A stretch of DNA of 64,000 nt from a bacterium (lineage in GTDB: Bacteria > Desulfobacterota > Binatia > HRBIN30 > CADEER01), in NCBI GenBank assembly GCA_019637795.1, contig JAHBUY010000001.1:269001-333000 (forward strand). The letters run 5' to 3'. Both the position numbers and the translations under genes were made by a program. Every line of letters starts with the position of its first letter. Within the stretch, counting starts at the first letter, position 1. Below, piece by piece: positions 38,883-47,373 of the stretch. The notes below the pieces were generated by a model. That model saw only the letters and a list, made by a program, of their open reading frames with translations, did no database searches and was not told the DNA's origin.

Positions 38883-40001
38883 ATGGACGCGCCCTACACC
38901 CTCTACGGCATGGATGTGTCGTACTTCACCGGCAAGCTCGAGGCCTACCTGCGCTACAAGCGCGTGCCGTATCGGCGGGTGGAGGCGACGTGGCGCATCC
39001 TCATCGGCCCGCTGCGCCGGCACACGGGCGTCGCCAAGGTGCCGGTCGTGCACACGCCGGAGGGCGACTGGCTGCAGGACTCGACGCCGATCATCGACTG
39101 GTTCGAGGCCCGCTGGCCGGACGGCGCGGTGCTCCCCGACGATCCCCTGCAGGCGTTCTGCTGCCGGCTGCTGGAGGACTATGCCGACGAGTGGCTGTGG
39201 CGGCCGGCGTTGCACTTCCGCTGGAGCCATCGGCGCGACGCGCGCCTGCTCGGCGATCGCATCGCCGCCGAGGTGCTGGCCGGCATCCCGCTGCCGCACG
39301 CCCTGCGCGCCTTCAACATCCGCCGCCGGCAGTACAAGGTGTACGTCGCCGGCGACGGCGTCACGCCCGCGACCCGCGCGCACGTCGAGCGCGTCTACAC
39401 CGACACCCTGGCGCGTCTCGAGGCCATCGTCGGCGCGCGACCGTTCCTCCTCGGGGCGCGGCCGTGCCTGGCGGACTTCGGCTTCTTCGCGTCGATGTTC
39501 CGCCACTTCAGCCTCGACCCCACGCCGGCGCGGTTGATGCGCGACACCGCGCCCGCGGTCTACGAATGGGTGGCGCGACTGTGGAACGCGCGTTGGGATC
39601 GCGTCGGCGCCGCCTGGCCCGCCGCGGGCACGCTGCCGGACGGCTGGGCGGCGCTGCTGCGCGACGTGGGCGAGGCCTACCTCCCGTACCTGCACGCCAA
39701 CGCCGTCGCCTGGCGCGACGGACGTCGCCGCTTCGACTGCGACCTTCAGGGCGCCCCGTATCGGGCGCTGCCGGCGGTGCGCTACCGCGTCTGGTGCCGC
39801 GAGCGGCTGCAGGACCATTTCGAGGCGCTGCCGGCGGCGGCGCAACCGGCGGTCCGCGGGCTGCTCGAGGCCCACGGCTGCTGGGAGCCGCTGTGGCGGG
39901 ATGGTCGCATCGCCTCGCGCCTGCACGATCACGACGCGCCGCCGCTCTGCCGGCCGCGCCCCGACCAGCGCCGCTGGTCGACCTCGCCCTGGAACCCGTG
40001 A
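38883..40001 (+). CDS. Glutathione S-transferase-like protein
   Basis: A 372-aa protein. Residues 1-80 form a thioredoxin-fold GST N-terminal domain (MDAPYTLYGMDVSYFTGKLEAYL, VPVVHTPEGDWLQDSTPIIDWFEARWP, where DSTPI carries the glutathione-binding turn). The helical C-terminal domain contains FLLGARPCLADFGFFASM. It is longer than normal GSTs (about 220) because of a C-terminal extension of about 120 residues (about 250-372), which I cannot identify. It is divergent from a TetR gene. A detoxifying or dehalogenating role is possible. Confidence 0.8.
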   Translation: MDAPYTLYGMDVSYFTGKLEAYLRYKRVPYRRVEATWRILIGPLRRHTGVAKVPVVHTPEGDWLQDSTPIIDWFEARWPDGAVLPDDPLQAFCCRLLEDYADEWLWRPALHFRWSHRRDARLLGDRIAAEVLAGIPLPHALRAFNIRRRQYKVYVAGDGVTPATRAHVERVYTDTLARLEAIVGARPFLLGARPCLADFGFFASMFRHFSLDPTPARLMRDTAPAVYEWVARLWNARWDRVGAAWPAAGTLPDGWAALLRDVGEAYLPYLHANAVAWRDGRRRFDCDLQGAPYRALPAVRYRVWCRERLQDHFEALPAAAQPAVRGLLEAHGCWEPLWRDGRIASRLHDHDAPPLCRPRPDQRRWSTSPWNP

Positions 40002-40026
40002 CCCGGGGCATGCGAAGGAGCCGACC

Positions 40027-41037
40027 ATGAAACGACTCGCCCTCCTGCTGATCCTGCTCGCCGCGTCCGGCTGCGACCGCATCCTGCAGCGCCAGGTCGA
40101 GAAAGGGATCGAACGCGACACGGCGCTGCTCGAATCGCCGGACATGACGGTCATCCTCTGCGGCACCGGGTCGCCGCTCGCCGATCCGCAGCGGGCCGGG
40201 GCCTGCACGGCGGTGATCGCCGGCGGCCAGCTCGTCATGGTCGATGCCGGGCCGGGCTCGTGGGAGACGCTCGACCTCACCAAGGTGCCGACCGGCAAGC
40301 TGAGCGCCGTGCTGCTCACCCACTTCCACTCCGACCACATCGGCGATCTCGGCGAGGCGATCACCCAGAGCTGGATCGCCGGCCGCGACGCGCCGCTCGA
40401 CGTCTACGGGCCGATCGGGACCAAGCGGGTCGTCGACGGCTTCGACGAGGCCTACAGCCAGGATGCGGACTACCGCACCCTGCACCACGACGAGCAGCAC
40501 ATGCCGCGCGCCGCGGCGCCGGCGTTGGCGCACGAGATTCCGCTCGGCGAGGCGGCGGACGCCGACGCGGTGGTGTTCGAGCGCAACGGCCTGAAGGTCA
40601 CCATGTTCCGCGTGCTGCACGACCCCGTGAAGCCGGCGGTCGGCTACCGCTTCGACTACAAGGGCAACGTCGTGGTGATCAGCGGCGACACCGCGAAGAG
40701 CGCGAGCGTGATCGAGCACGCCAGGGGCGCCGATCTCCTCATCCACGAGGCGCTGAGCCGCGAGATGATGGGGCGCATCGCCGCGATCGTCTCGCAGCAC
40801 GATCCCCGCCTCGGCAAGATGGCGAACGACACCCTCGGCTACCACACCAGCCCGGTCGAGGCCGCCGAAGTGGCGCGCGACGCCGGGGTGAAGACGCTGG
40901 TCTTCAGCCACGTCGTGCCCGGCCCGCGCAACGTCATCATGCGCCGCATGTTCCTCGCCGGCGTCGACGACGTCTTCAAAGGCGAGGTCATCCTCGGCGA
41001 GGACGGCCAGCGCTTCACGCTGCCGCCGAAGCGCTGA
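40027..41037 (+). CDS. Metallo-beta-lactamase-fold lipoprotein (arylsulfatase/RNase Z-like)
   Basis: A 336-aa protein with a lipobox signal (MKRLALLLILLAASGC, Cys16). The MBL fold is shown by VDAGPGSWE, the zinc motif THFHSDHIGDLGE, ISGDTAKSASVIEHARGADLLIHE, and FSHVVPGP near the end, close to the RNase Z-like MBL proteins, several of which hydrolyse sulfate esters or lactones. Export makes an RNA substrate unlikely. It starts 25 bp after the GST gene with AAGGAGC as SD, so the two are probably one operon under the TetR regulator. Confidence 0.82.
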   Translation: MKRLALLLILLAASGCDRILQRQVEKGIERDTALLESPDMTVILCGTGSPLADPQRAGACTAVIAGGQLVMVDAGPGSWETLDLTKVPTGKLSAVLLTHFHSDHIGDLGEAITQSWIAGRDAPLDVYGPIGTKRVVDGFDEAYSQDADYRTLHHDEQHMPRAAAPALAHEIPLGEAADADAVVFERNGLKVTMFRVLHDPVKPAVGYRFDYKGNVVVISGDTAKSASVIEHARGADLLIHEALSREMMGRIAAIVSQHDPRLGKMANDTLGYHTSPVEAAEVARDAGVKTLVFSHVVPGPRNVIMRRMFLAGVDDVFKGEVILGEDGQRFTLPPKR

Positions 41038-41070
41038 CGCACGCCCCGCTTGTCGGCCACGCCGGCGACC

Positions 41071-41087
41071 GCTAACGACCGGTCAGC
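41071..41087. promoter_or_regulatory. Degenerate copy of the GCTAAC palindrome before the P450 gene
   Basis: GCTAACGACCGGTCAGC keeps the left arm GCTAAC and the GACC spacer start, while the right arm is changed and the spacing one base longer. It lies 17 bases before the P450 GTG start, at the same relative place as the perfect palindromes of the amidohydrolase and acyl-CoA ligase genes. It may be a weak site of the same regulator or chance. Confidence 0.35.
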
Positions 41088-41103
41088 TCGCGAGGTCGAC
41101 GCC

Positions 41104-42366
41104 GTGGACATCCAGCACATTCCCCTCGATCAGATCGACGTCATCAGCGCCCGCCTCTACGGCGAGCACGGGTATCCGCACGACGCCTGGACCCGGCTGC
41201 GCCGCGAGTCGCCCGTGCACTGGAGCCAGCCCGAGGGCTACCGCCCGTTCTGGGCGATCACCAAGCACGCCGACATCATCGAGGTCTCGAGCCAACCAGA
41301 GATCTTCCGCAGCGCCGGCCGCTTCATCCTCTTCCCCGAGGCGGCGTCCGGCTTCGGCCCCTCGATGGAGGAGGAGCCGCCGCTGCGCATGCTGGTGAAC
41401 ATGGATCCGCCCGAGCACCGCGAGTATCGCAAGCTGGTGAGCGCGTGGTTCACGCCGCGCGGCATCCAGCGCCTGCGGCAGCGGCTGGAGGAGATCACCG
41501 CCGAGCTGTTCGACGACCTGGCGGGCGACGGCGGCAGCCGCGAGGGCGACTTCGTCACCGACATCGCCGCCCGCCAGCCGCTGCGGATGATCACCGAGAT
41601 GCTGGGCATCCCGCGCCAGCGCGAGGACTTCGTCCTGCGCATCACCAACGAGAACTTCGGCATCGAGGATCCCGAGTTCGCGCGCCAGGGCGACACCCGC
41701 GAGGACCGCCTCGGCTTCCTGCAGGAGGCGTTCGCCTTCCTGTCGGAGATCACCGAGGACCGCCGCCGCCAGCCGCGCAACGACCTCTCGTCGGTGCTCG
41801 CCAACGCCACCATCAACGGCGAGCCGGTGCCGCAGTTCGAGCTGTTCTCGCTCTACTTCCTGGTCATGGTCGCCGGCCACGACACCACCCGCAACGCCAT
41901 CTCCAGCGGACTGCTGGCGCTGCTCGCGCACCCCGACCAGTTGGCGGCCCTGCGCCGCGCCCCGCGACTGGTCGCGACCGGCGCCGACGAGATCGTGCGC
42001 TGGACGACGCCGGTGAACCACTTCTCGCGCACCGCCACCCGCGACTACGTGCTGCGCGGCCAGCAGATCCGCGCCGGCGATTCCGTCGCCCTCTTCTACG
42101 CCTCCGCCAACCGCGACGAGGAGGTGTTCGCCGACCCGTTCGCCTTCCGCCTCGACCGCGAGCCCAACCCGCACCTCGGCTTCGGCGTCGGCGAGCACTT
42201 CTGTCTCGGCGCCCATCTCGCCCGCCTCGACCTCGAGGTCTTCTGGCGCCAGTTCGCGGAGCGCGTCGAATCGATCGAGCTCACCGCCCCGCCGCAGTTG
42301 CTGCACGCCAGCTTCGTCGGCGGCCCGAAGCACATTCCGGTGCGCTACCGCATCCGCCCGCGCTGA
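41104..42366 (+). CDS. Cytochrome P450
   Basis: A 420-aa soluble bacterial P450. Visible motifs are the I-helix VAGHDTTRNAIS (oxygen-binding Thr), the K-helix EIVR (ExxR), and the heme loop FGVGEHFCLGAHLARL with the axial Cys; also MDPPEHREYRKLVSAWF near residue 100. It is the P450 class used for hydroxylating lipids, sterols or terpenes; ferredoxin and reductase are not adjacent. I chose GTG 41104, with GAGG eight bases upstream, which puts IQHIPLDQIDV at the N-terminus; an in-frame TTG at 41050 is less likely. Confidence 0.93.
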   Translation: MDIQHIPLDQIDVISARLYGEHGYPHDAWTRLRRESPVHWSQPEGYRPFWAITKHADIIEVSSQPEIFRSAGRFILFPEAASGFGPSMEEEPPLRMLVNMDPPEHREYRKLVSAWFTPRGIQRLRQRLEEITAELFDDLAGDGGSREGDFVTDIAARQPLRMITEMLGIPRQREDFVLRITNENFGIEDPEFARQGDTREDRLGFLQEAFAFLSEITEDRRRQPRNDLSSVLANATINGEPVPQFELFSLYFLVMVAGHDTTRNAISSGLLALLAHPDQLAALRRAPRLVATGADEIVRWTTPVNHFSRTATRDYVLRGQQIRAGDSVALFYASANRDEEVFADPFAFRLDREPNPHLGFGVGEHFCLGAHLARLDLEVFWRQFAERVESIELTAPPQLLHASFVGGPKHIPVRYRIRPR

Positions 42367-42393
42367 CGGGGCGGCCGCGCGCCGAGCGGGCGC

Positions 42394-43965
42394 TCAGGAA
42401 TCGCAGGCGCCGAGCGCGGCGGCGACGGCGGCGACGATCTCGTCGATGGTGATCGCCGCGTCGCCATTGCCGTCGATCGCCGGGCAGACCTGGAGCGGCG
42501 TCGCGCCGTTGGCGATGCCGATGGCGAGCACCAGCTCGTCGATGCCCACGGCGCCGTTGCCATCGCAGTCGCCGGCGCAGCGCGCCACCGGGCTGGCGCT
42601 GGGCGGCGCGGTCGGCGTGACCGACGGCGTCGCGCTGGGCGGCGCGGTCGCCGTGACCGAGGGCGGCGTGGTGGGGACGCGCGTGGGCGTCACGGAGACC
42701 GTCGGGGTCGCCGCGGTCGTGGTGGTCGGCGGCGGCGCCGTCGCGGTGGCGGTGCGGGTCGCGCTCGGCGCCGCGGTGCGGGTTGCGGTCGGGCGCGCCG
42801 TCGGCGTCGCCGACGGCGCGTCGACATCCACCGTCAGGATGCCCGGAACGGCGCGGACGCCCAGCAACAGGGTGCCGTCCACGTCGGCCGCGAACGGACG
42901 GTCCAGGGCGAGCGGGTAGCCGCCGGGCGGGGCCTCGGGGCGCAGCGGCGCCGCGCAGGTGAGCAGGGGACCGCCGCCGAGCACCTGCGCGGGAACCGTC
43001 TGCTCGGACACCACCAGGCGCAACCGCCGCAGATCGGGCGCGGTCGGCGGATCGCCCACCGGCGCGGCGCTGAGCGCGTGCGCGGTCACCCGCGGGTCCA
43101 GGGCGCAGCCGGGCGCCACGACGCGCACGTCGAAGACGGCGACCGGGAGGAGCAGATCGAGCGTCAGGCCGGACACGCGCTCGGTACGGTCATCGAGGCT
43201 GATGCGGATCACCGCGGCGGCGCCGGGCGCGGCCACGGCGTCGGCGGCGCGCAGCAGCACCGCCGGGGTCGACGTCGGGGTCGCGGTCGGGAACGGCGTC
43301 CGCGGCGTCAGGGTGCGGGTCGGAGTGCGCGTCACCGTCGGCGTGCGCGTGACCGTGCCGGTCGCGCTCACGGTCGGCGTCGGGCTGGCCGTCGCGGTGA
43401 CGCTCGGCGTCGCGGTCGGCGTATCGCTCGGCACCGGCGTCGGCGAGGCCGTCGCGGTGGCAGTGGGCGCCACCACCTCGATCGCGCCGCTGCTCCCCGC
43501 CACCGCCAGGGCGCGGCCGACCACGCCGGTGGCGCGCGGCGCCAGCAGGCGCAGCGGGTAGCTGCTCCCCGGCGCGGCGGTGGGCGCGATCAGGAAGGTG
43601 CAGGCGTAGAAGAGCCCGGCCGGCAGCGCGCCGCCGCCGGCCGGGCGGAAGACCAGGGCGCGCAGGCGGGTGCACGTCCCCCCGGACTGCGTCACGCAGG
43701 TGAAGCTCGGCGGCAGAATCGGCGCCAGCGCGGGGTTGGCGACGCAGTCGAGATCGCCATCGGCGCGGATGCGAATCGGGGTCGACGCGGTGAGCTCGAT
43801 GTCGTTGCCGCCACCGATGACCGTCTGGTCGGCGGGATCGATCCGCACGTCGATAGTGACCGCGCCCCCGGGCGTGCCACGCCCGCTGCCGACGGCGATC
43901 TCGACCGGCGCGGCGGCCGCGGCGTTCGCCGTCGCGATCAGCAGCACGAGCAGCGCGCGGACCAT
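42394..43965 (-). CDS. Secreted Thr/Pro-linker protein with cohesin-like domains and EF-hand tail
   Basis: A 523-aa exported protein with a short signal (MVRALLVLLIATANAAAAA). Two similar beta-sandwich domains resemble cohesins (about 20-170, starting VEIAVGSGRGTPGGAVTIDVRI; about 240-395, starting VLLRAADAVAAPGAAAVIRISL). Thr/Pro-rich linkers (TPTATPSVTATASPTPT-like) separate and follow them. The C-terminus has a paired EF-hand segment (GDCDGNGAVGIDELVLAI, IDGNGDAAITIDEIVAAVAAALGAC), like the tails of the other secreted proteins in this window. Probably surface-associated; the long GTCGGCGT-type codon repeats could vary by slippage. Confidence 0.8.
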   Translation of the reverse strand: MVRALLVLLIATANAAAAAPVEIAVGSGRGTPGGAVTIDVRIDPADQTVIGGGNDIELTASTPIRIRADGDLDCVANPALAPILPPSFTCVTQSGGTCTRLRALVFRPAGGGALPAGLFYACTFLIAPTAAPGSSYPLRLLAPRATGVVGRALAVAGSSGAIEVVAPTATATASPTPVPSDTPTATPSVTATASPTPTVSATGTVTRTPTVTRTPTRTLTPRTPFPTATPTSTPAVLLRAADAVAAPGAAAVIRISLDDRTERVSGLTLDLLLPVAVFDVRVVAPGCALDPRVTAHALSAAPVGDPPTAPDLRRLRLVVSEQTVPAQVLGGGPLLTCAAPLRPEAPPGGYPLALDRPFAADVDGTLLLGVRAVPGILTVDVDAPSATPTARPTATRTAAPSATRTATATAPPPTTTTAATPTVSVTPTRVPTTPPSVTATAPPSATPSVTPTAPPSASPVARCAGDCDGNGAVGIDELVLAIGIANGATPLQVCPAIDGNGDAAITIDEIVAAVAAALGACDS

Positions 43966-44059
43966 GATCGTGGGGAGTCCTAGCCGGGATCACCAGGCGA
44001 TGCCACGCCGCGCCGCCGACCGGCGCCGGCGCCCGGGTTGCTCGCCCGGTCGCCCGCCG

Positions 44060-44226
44060 CTAGTGCACCGTCGTTGAGATAGGGTTGAGCAGGTTGCCGG
44101 TCATCGGCGGTCCTCGCGAGGAACGCCGACGCAGGAATATCGGGAATATTCCAAGGAGGCGTGACGCTGCGAGGGACGCCGAGGGCCGGCAAAATGCTTG
44201 AGCCTATCTCAACGACGGTGCACTAG
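44060..44226. repeat. 167-bp inverted-repeat element
   Basis: Arms of 41 bp (44060-44100 and 44186-44226) pair at about 36 of 41 positions, the outer 24 (CTAGTGCACCGTCGTTGAGA..) perfectly. Inside are two small palindromes, one around TCCTCGCGAGGA and GGAATAT-N5-ATATTCC. No open frame. Its right end is 21 bp before the double-hotdog gene, so it occupies that gene's promoter region. The pattern fits a MITE. The CTAG at each tip is part of the arms and cannot by itself prove a target duplication. Confidence 0.7.
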
Positions 44227-44247
44227 ACGGCTGAGGGCGGCACGCGC

Positions 44248-45063
44248 ATGGGATTTCTCTTCGTCGATCGGATCGAAGCGCTGGACGAGCACGGGGCGCG
44301 CGGCACGTTCGACCTCGCCGCCGGCGACGGCGCCCTGCCGCCCTGGCTGGTGCTCGAGGCCGTCGGTCAGCTCGCGGCCTGGGTGGCTATGGCGCGCACC
44401 GACTTCCTCAGCCGACCGGTCGCGGCCCTGATCGGCGACGCGGCGCTCGATCGGTCGCTCTGGCGCGAGCGCGCCGAGGGGCCATTGCTGCTCGCGGCGC
44501 GGCTCGAACGCATCGACAGCCGCGCCATCCTCTACAACGGCACCGCGCGCTGCGGCGGACGGGTCATCGCCGAGCTGTCACGGTGCGTCGGTCCCCTGCT
44601 GCCGGTGGCGCTGTTCGACGATCCCGACCGGGTGCGCGCGCACCTCGGCGCGCTGCGCCGCGGCGAAGCCGTGTCCGGACACGAGCCGATGCCGCTGCCG
44701 GCGGCCGAACCGGTCGAGGTCGAGGCCAACGGGCTGCGCCGGACACGACTCGTCGTGCCGGCGACCGCACCCTACTTTCCGGAGCACTTCCCCCGCCGGC
44801 CGGTGTTTCCCGCCTCGCTGCTGGCGGCGACGCTCGATCGCCTCGCGGCGCCGGCCGCGGCGGCGGCGCTCGGCGTCGGCGCCGCGTGCACCGTGGCCGT
44901 GCACGACTACAAGGTCCGCGCCTTCTGCGAGCCGGGGAGCGCGCTCGAGCTCAGCGCCGAACCGCAGGCGGTGGTCGACGGGCTCGCCTCGATCCGCGTC
45001 CACGCCGCGGCCGGCGGCAAACGCACCGCGAGCGGTCGTTTCGACTACCGCGTGGCGTCGTGA
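44248..45063 (+). CDS. Double-hotdog (FabZ/FabA-like) protein
   Basis: A 271-aa protein with two hotdog folds in tandem. The first half includes LPPWLVLEAVGQLAAWVAMA, like the FabA/FabZ helix. The second half includes APYFPEHFPRRPVFPASLLAATLDRLA, reminiscent of the FabZ HFPxxPVxPGVL active-site motif with the His present. It may act on an acyl-ACP or acyl-CoA intermediate. ATG 44248 has GAGGG ten bases upstream. Its stop overlaps the GTG of the heptosyltransferase gene, so the two are coupled, hinting at lipid A or glycolipid synthesis. Confidence 0.72.
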   Translation: MGFLFVDRIEALDEHGARGTFDLAAGDGALPPWLVLEAVGQLAAWVAMARTDFLSRPVAALIGDAALDRSLWRERAEGPLLLAARLERIDSRAILYNGTARCGGRVIAELSRCVGPLLPVALFDDPDRVRAHLGALRRGEAVSGHEPMPLPAAEPVEVEANGLRRTRLVVPATAPYFPEHFPRRPVFPASLLAATLDRLAAPAAAAALGVGAACTVAVHDYKVRAFCEPGSALELSAEPQAVVDGLASIRVHAAAGGKRTASGRFDYRVAS

Positions 45064-46142
45064 CCGACCCGGCGGCGCCCGCCCGCCGGCCGCCGCCGTC
45101 GCCGGCGCCGGCCCGCATCCTGATCAAGGAGGTCAACTGGCTCGGCGACCTGGTGATGACGCTGCCGGCGCTGCGCGCCCTGCGACGCGCCTTTCCGCGC
45201 GCCGCGCTCGCGGTGCTGGTCAAGGAGGAGCTGGCGAGCTTCTTCGACGGCACGCGCTGGATCGACGAGGTGCTCGGCTACCGCGTCCGCCGCGGGCTCG
45301 CCGGGTTCGCCGACCGGCGCCGCATCGTGGCCGACATCCGTCGCAACCGCTTCGACCTGGCGATCCTTCTGCCGCGCAGCTTCGAGGCGGCGCTGTGGGC
45401 GCGGCTGGGGCGCGTGCCGAAGCGCGTCGGCTACGTCGCCGATCGCCGCGGCCCGCTGCTGACGCACCCGGCGGTGCGCGGCGCGGCGGTGTTGCAGCAG
45501 CACCAGGTGCAGGACTACCTGCACCTGCTGCACGCCACGCTCGGCATCGTCGGCGATCCGGCGGAGTGCGGCATCGACGTCGACCCGCGCCATCGCGCCA
45601 GCATGGACGGCTGGCTGGCGGCCCACCGCCGGCGGCGCGGCCCGCTGTTGGCGCTCGCTCCGGCCGCCGCCTACGGTCCGGCGAAGGAATGGCCGGCGGC
45701 GCGCTGGAGCGCGCTCGCCGACCGCCTGGCGGATCGCCACGGCGGCGAATGCGTGCTGGTGGGCGCGCCCGGCGAGCGCGCGCGCTGCGCGCAGATCGCC
45801 GCCGGCACGCGCCAGGGGGCGCTGGTCGCCGCCGGCGAGACCAGCATCGGTCAGATGGTCGCCCTGCTGGCGCGCTGCCAGGGATTCGTCGGCAACGACT
45901 CCGGCGCCGCGCACGTCGCCGGCGCCCTCGGCATTCCGACCGTGGCGCTCTTCGGCTCGACCAACCCGCAGCGCACGGCGCCGCTCGGCCCGCGCACCCG
46001 CGTCGTCTACCACCACCTCGACTGCAGCCCGTGCATGGAACGCACCTGCCGATTCGGCCACTACGACTGCCTGCGGCGGATCGAGGTGCCGGAGGTCGAG
46101 CACGCGCTGCTCGCGCTCGGGGCGCTGCCGGGCAGACCGTGA
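45060..46142 (+). CDS. waaF: Glycosyltransferase family 9 (ADP-heptose:LPS heptosyltransferase II type)
   Basis: A 360-aa GT9 protein: N-terminal ILIKEVNWLGDLVMTLPALRALRRAFP is the WaaF-type nucleotide-sugar domain start; the C-terminal half has PAAAYGPAKEWPAARWSALA, VLVGAPGER, FVGNDSGAAHVAGALGIPTVALFGSTNPQRTAP, and CSPCMERTCRFGHYDCLRRI, all typical of heptosyltransferase II. It adds heptose to the inner core of lipopolysaccharide on the cytoplasmic face. GTG 45060 overlaps the hotdog gene's stop (GTGA). Confidence 0.9.
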   Translation: MTDPAAPARRPPPSPAPARILIKEVNWLGDLVMTLPALRALRRAFPRAALAVLVKEELASFFDGTRWIDEVLGYRVRRGLAGFADRRRIVADIRRNRFDLAILLPRSFEAALWARLGRVPKRVGYVADRRGPLLTHPAVRGAAVLQQHQVQDYLHLLHATLGIVGDPAECGIDVDPRHRASMDGWLAAHRRRRGPLLALAPAAAYGPAKEWPAARWSALADRLADRHGGECVLVGAPGERARCAQIAAGTRQGALVAAGETSIGQMVALLARCQGFVGNDSGAAHVAGALGIPTVALFGSTNPQRTAPLGPRTRVVYHHLDCSPCMERTCRFGHYDCLRRIEVPEVEHALLALGALPGRP

Positions 46143-46173
46143 GTTGGTGACGCGCGCGCGCCGGCGCGCGGAC

Positions 46174-47373
46174 TCAGCCGTAGGCGCGCTGCACGAAGAG
46201 GAAGACGCCGGCGGTGAGGATCGCGAAGGAGCCGTACTCGATGATCGGGCGCTGCAGGCGGCCGTCGCCGATGCGCCAGGCGTACTGGAGCAGGGGCCAG
46301 AGCAGGAGCACGCAGGCGACCTGGCCGAGCTCGACGCCGAGGTTGAACCCGAACAGCGTGACGGCGAGGCGCTCGCTCGGCAGTTGCGCCTCGAGCAGCA
46401 CGCCGGCGAAGCCGAAGCCATGGACGAGGCCGAACAGGAAGGCGACGGCGGCGCGCAGCGGCGCCGGGCGGTCGAGGGTCGCCAGCAGCGCGAAGTAGCA
46501 GCCGGCGAAGAGGGCCAGGCCGAGTAGCGTGAGCGCCGGCACGGCGCCGCGGCCACTGGCGGCGAGCGCGGCGAGAGCGAGCAGGACCAGCACGACCGCC
46601 CAGCGCACGGCGCGGCGGCGGCCGCCGGCGAGCCACAGGTTCTCGGTGGCGACGAGCGCGATCGACAGGCCGATCAGCGCCTCGATCGCGCCGCGCGGAG
46701 GGCGGGCGACGCCGAACACGGCGAGCGCCAGCGTCAGGCTGTGGGCGATGGTGAAGCCGGTGACGATGCGGACGACGTCGCCCAGACGGCCGCCGAGCAG
46801 GATCAGGCCGAGCAGGAAGACGAGGTGATCGTAGCCGGTGAGAATGTGTTCGATGCCGAGCGAGACGATCGACAGGAACGAATCGGCGAGCGGCGCCGGG
46901 CCGCCGGCGGCGGCGACCGTCCAGGTCTCGGCGCCGGCGGAGAGCACGCGCTCGAGCGCCGCGCCGTCGGCGAAGCGCAGGCGGGCGAAGTGGAGATGCG
47001 ACGGCGCCTCGGCGCGCAGCAGGTCGCTGCGCACTTGCAGCGCCGTACCCTCCGGACAGGTGAGCTCCCAGTCGAAGACCACCTGGTCGGGCGCCGCGGT
47101 GAGGCGCTGTGGCGGTCGCGACACCGCGCAGGGCGCGCCGTCGCTGCGCGCGGTCAGCCTCTGCGACAGGTACAGACCGAGGCGGGTGTTGACGTCCGGG
47201 CCGGCCGCCGCCGCCCAGGGCAGCCGGGAGACGTCGAGGGCGGCGAGGCGCGCGGTGACGCGGATCCGCGGCGGCGCGATCTCCCACGTCGAATACGAGA
47301 CCGTCCGCTCGTGCGCGGCGGCGGGCGCGGCGACCAGCAGCAGGAGCAGCGCGGCGCGGCGGATGGAGCTCAC
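46174..47373 (-). CDS. HupE/UreJ-type membrane protein
   Basis: A 399-aa protein. A signal (MSSIRRAALLLLLVAAPAAA) leads into a periplasmic domain beginning HERTVSYSTWEI (about 20-165), followed by seven hydrophobic segments containing the HupE/UreJ signatures GIEHILTGYDHLVFLLGLILLG, FTIAHSLTLALAVFG and LFGLVHGFGFAGVLLEA, whose conserved His residues may bind nickel or another metal. The family is a putative metal permease; the long periplasmic domain is a frequent variant. GTG 47373 overlaps the PPIase stop (GTGA), so it follows the PPIase in one transcript. Confidence 0.85.
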   Translation of the reverse strand: MSSIRRAALLLLLVAAPAAAHERTVSYSTWEIAPPRIRVTARLAALDVSRLPWAAAAGPDVNTRLGLYLSQRLTARSDGAPCAVSRPPQRLTAAPDQVVFDWELTCPEGTALQVRSDLLRAEAPSHLHFARLRFADGAALERVLSAGAETWTVAAAGGPAPLADSFLSIVSLGIEHILTGYDHLVFLLGLILLGGRLGDVVRIVTGFTIAHSLTLALAVFGVARPPRGAIEALIGLSIALVATENLWLAGGRRRAVRWAVVLVLLALAALAASGRGAVPALTLLGLALFAGCYFALLATLDRPAPLRAAVAFLFGLVHGFGFAGVLLEAQLPSERLAVTLFGFNLGVELGQVACVLLLWPLLQYAWRIGDGRLQRPIIEYGSFAILTAGVFLFVQRAYG

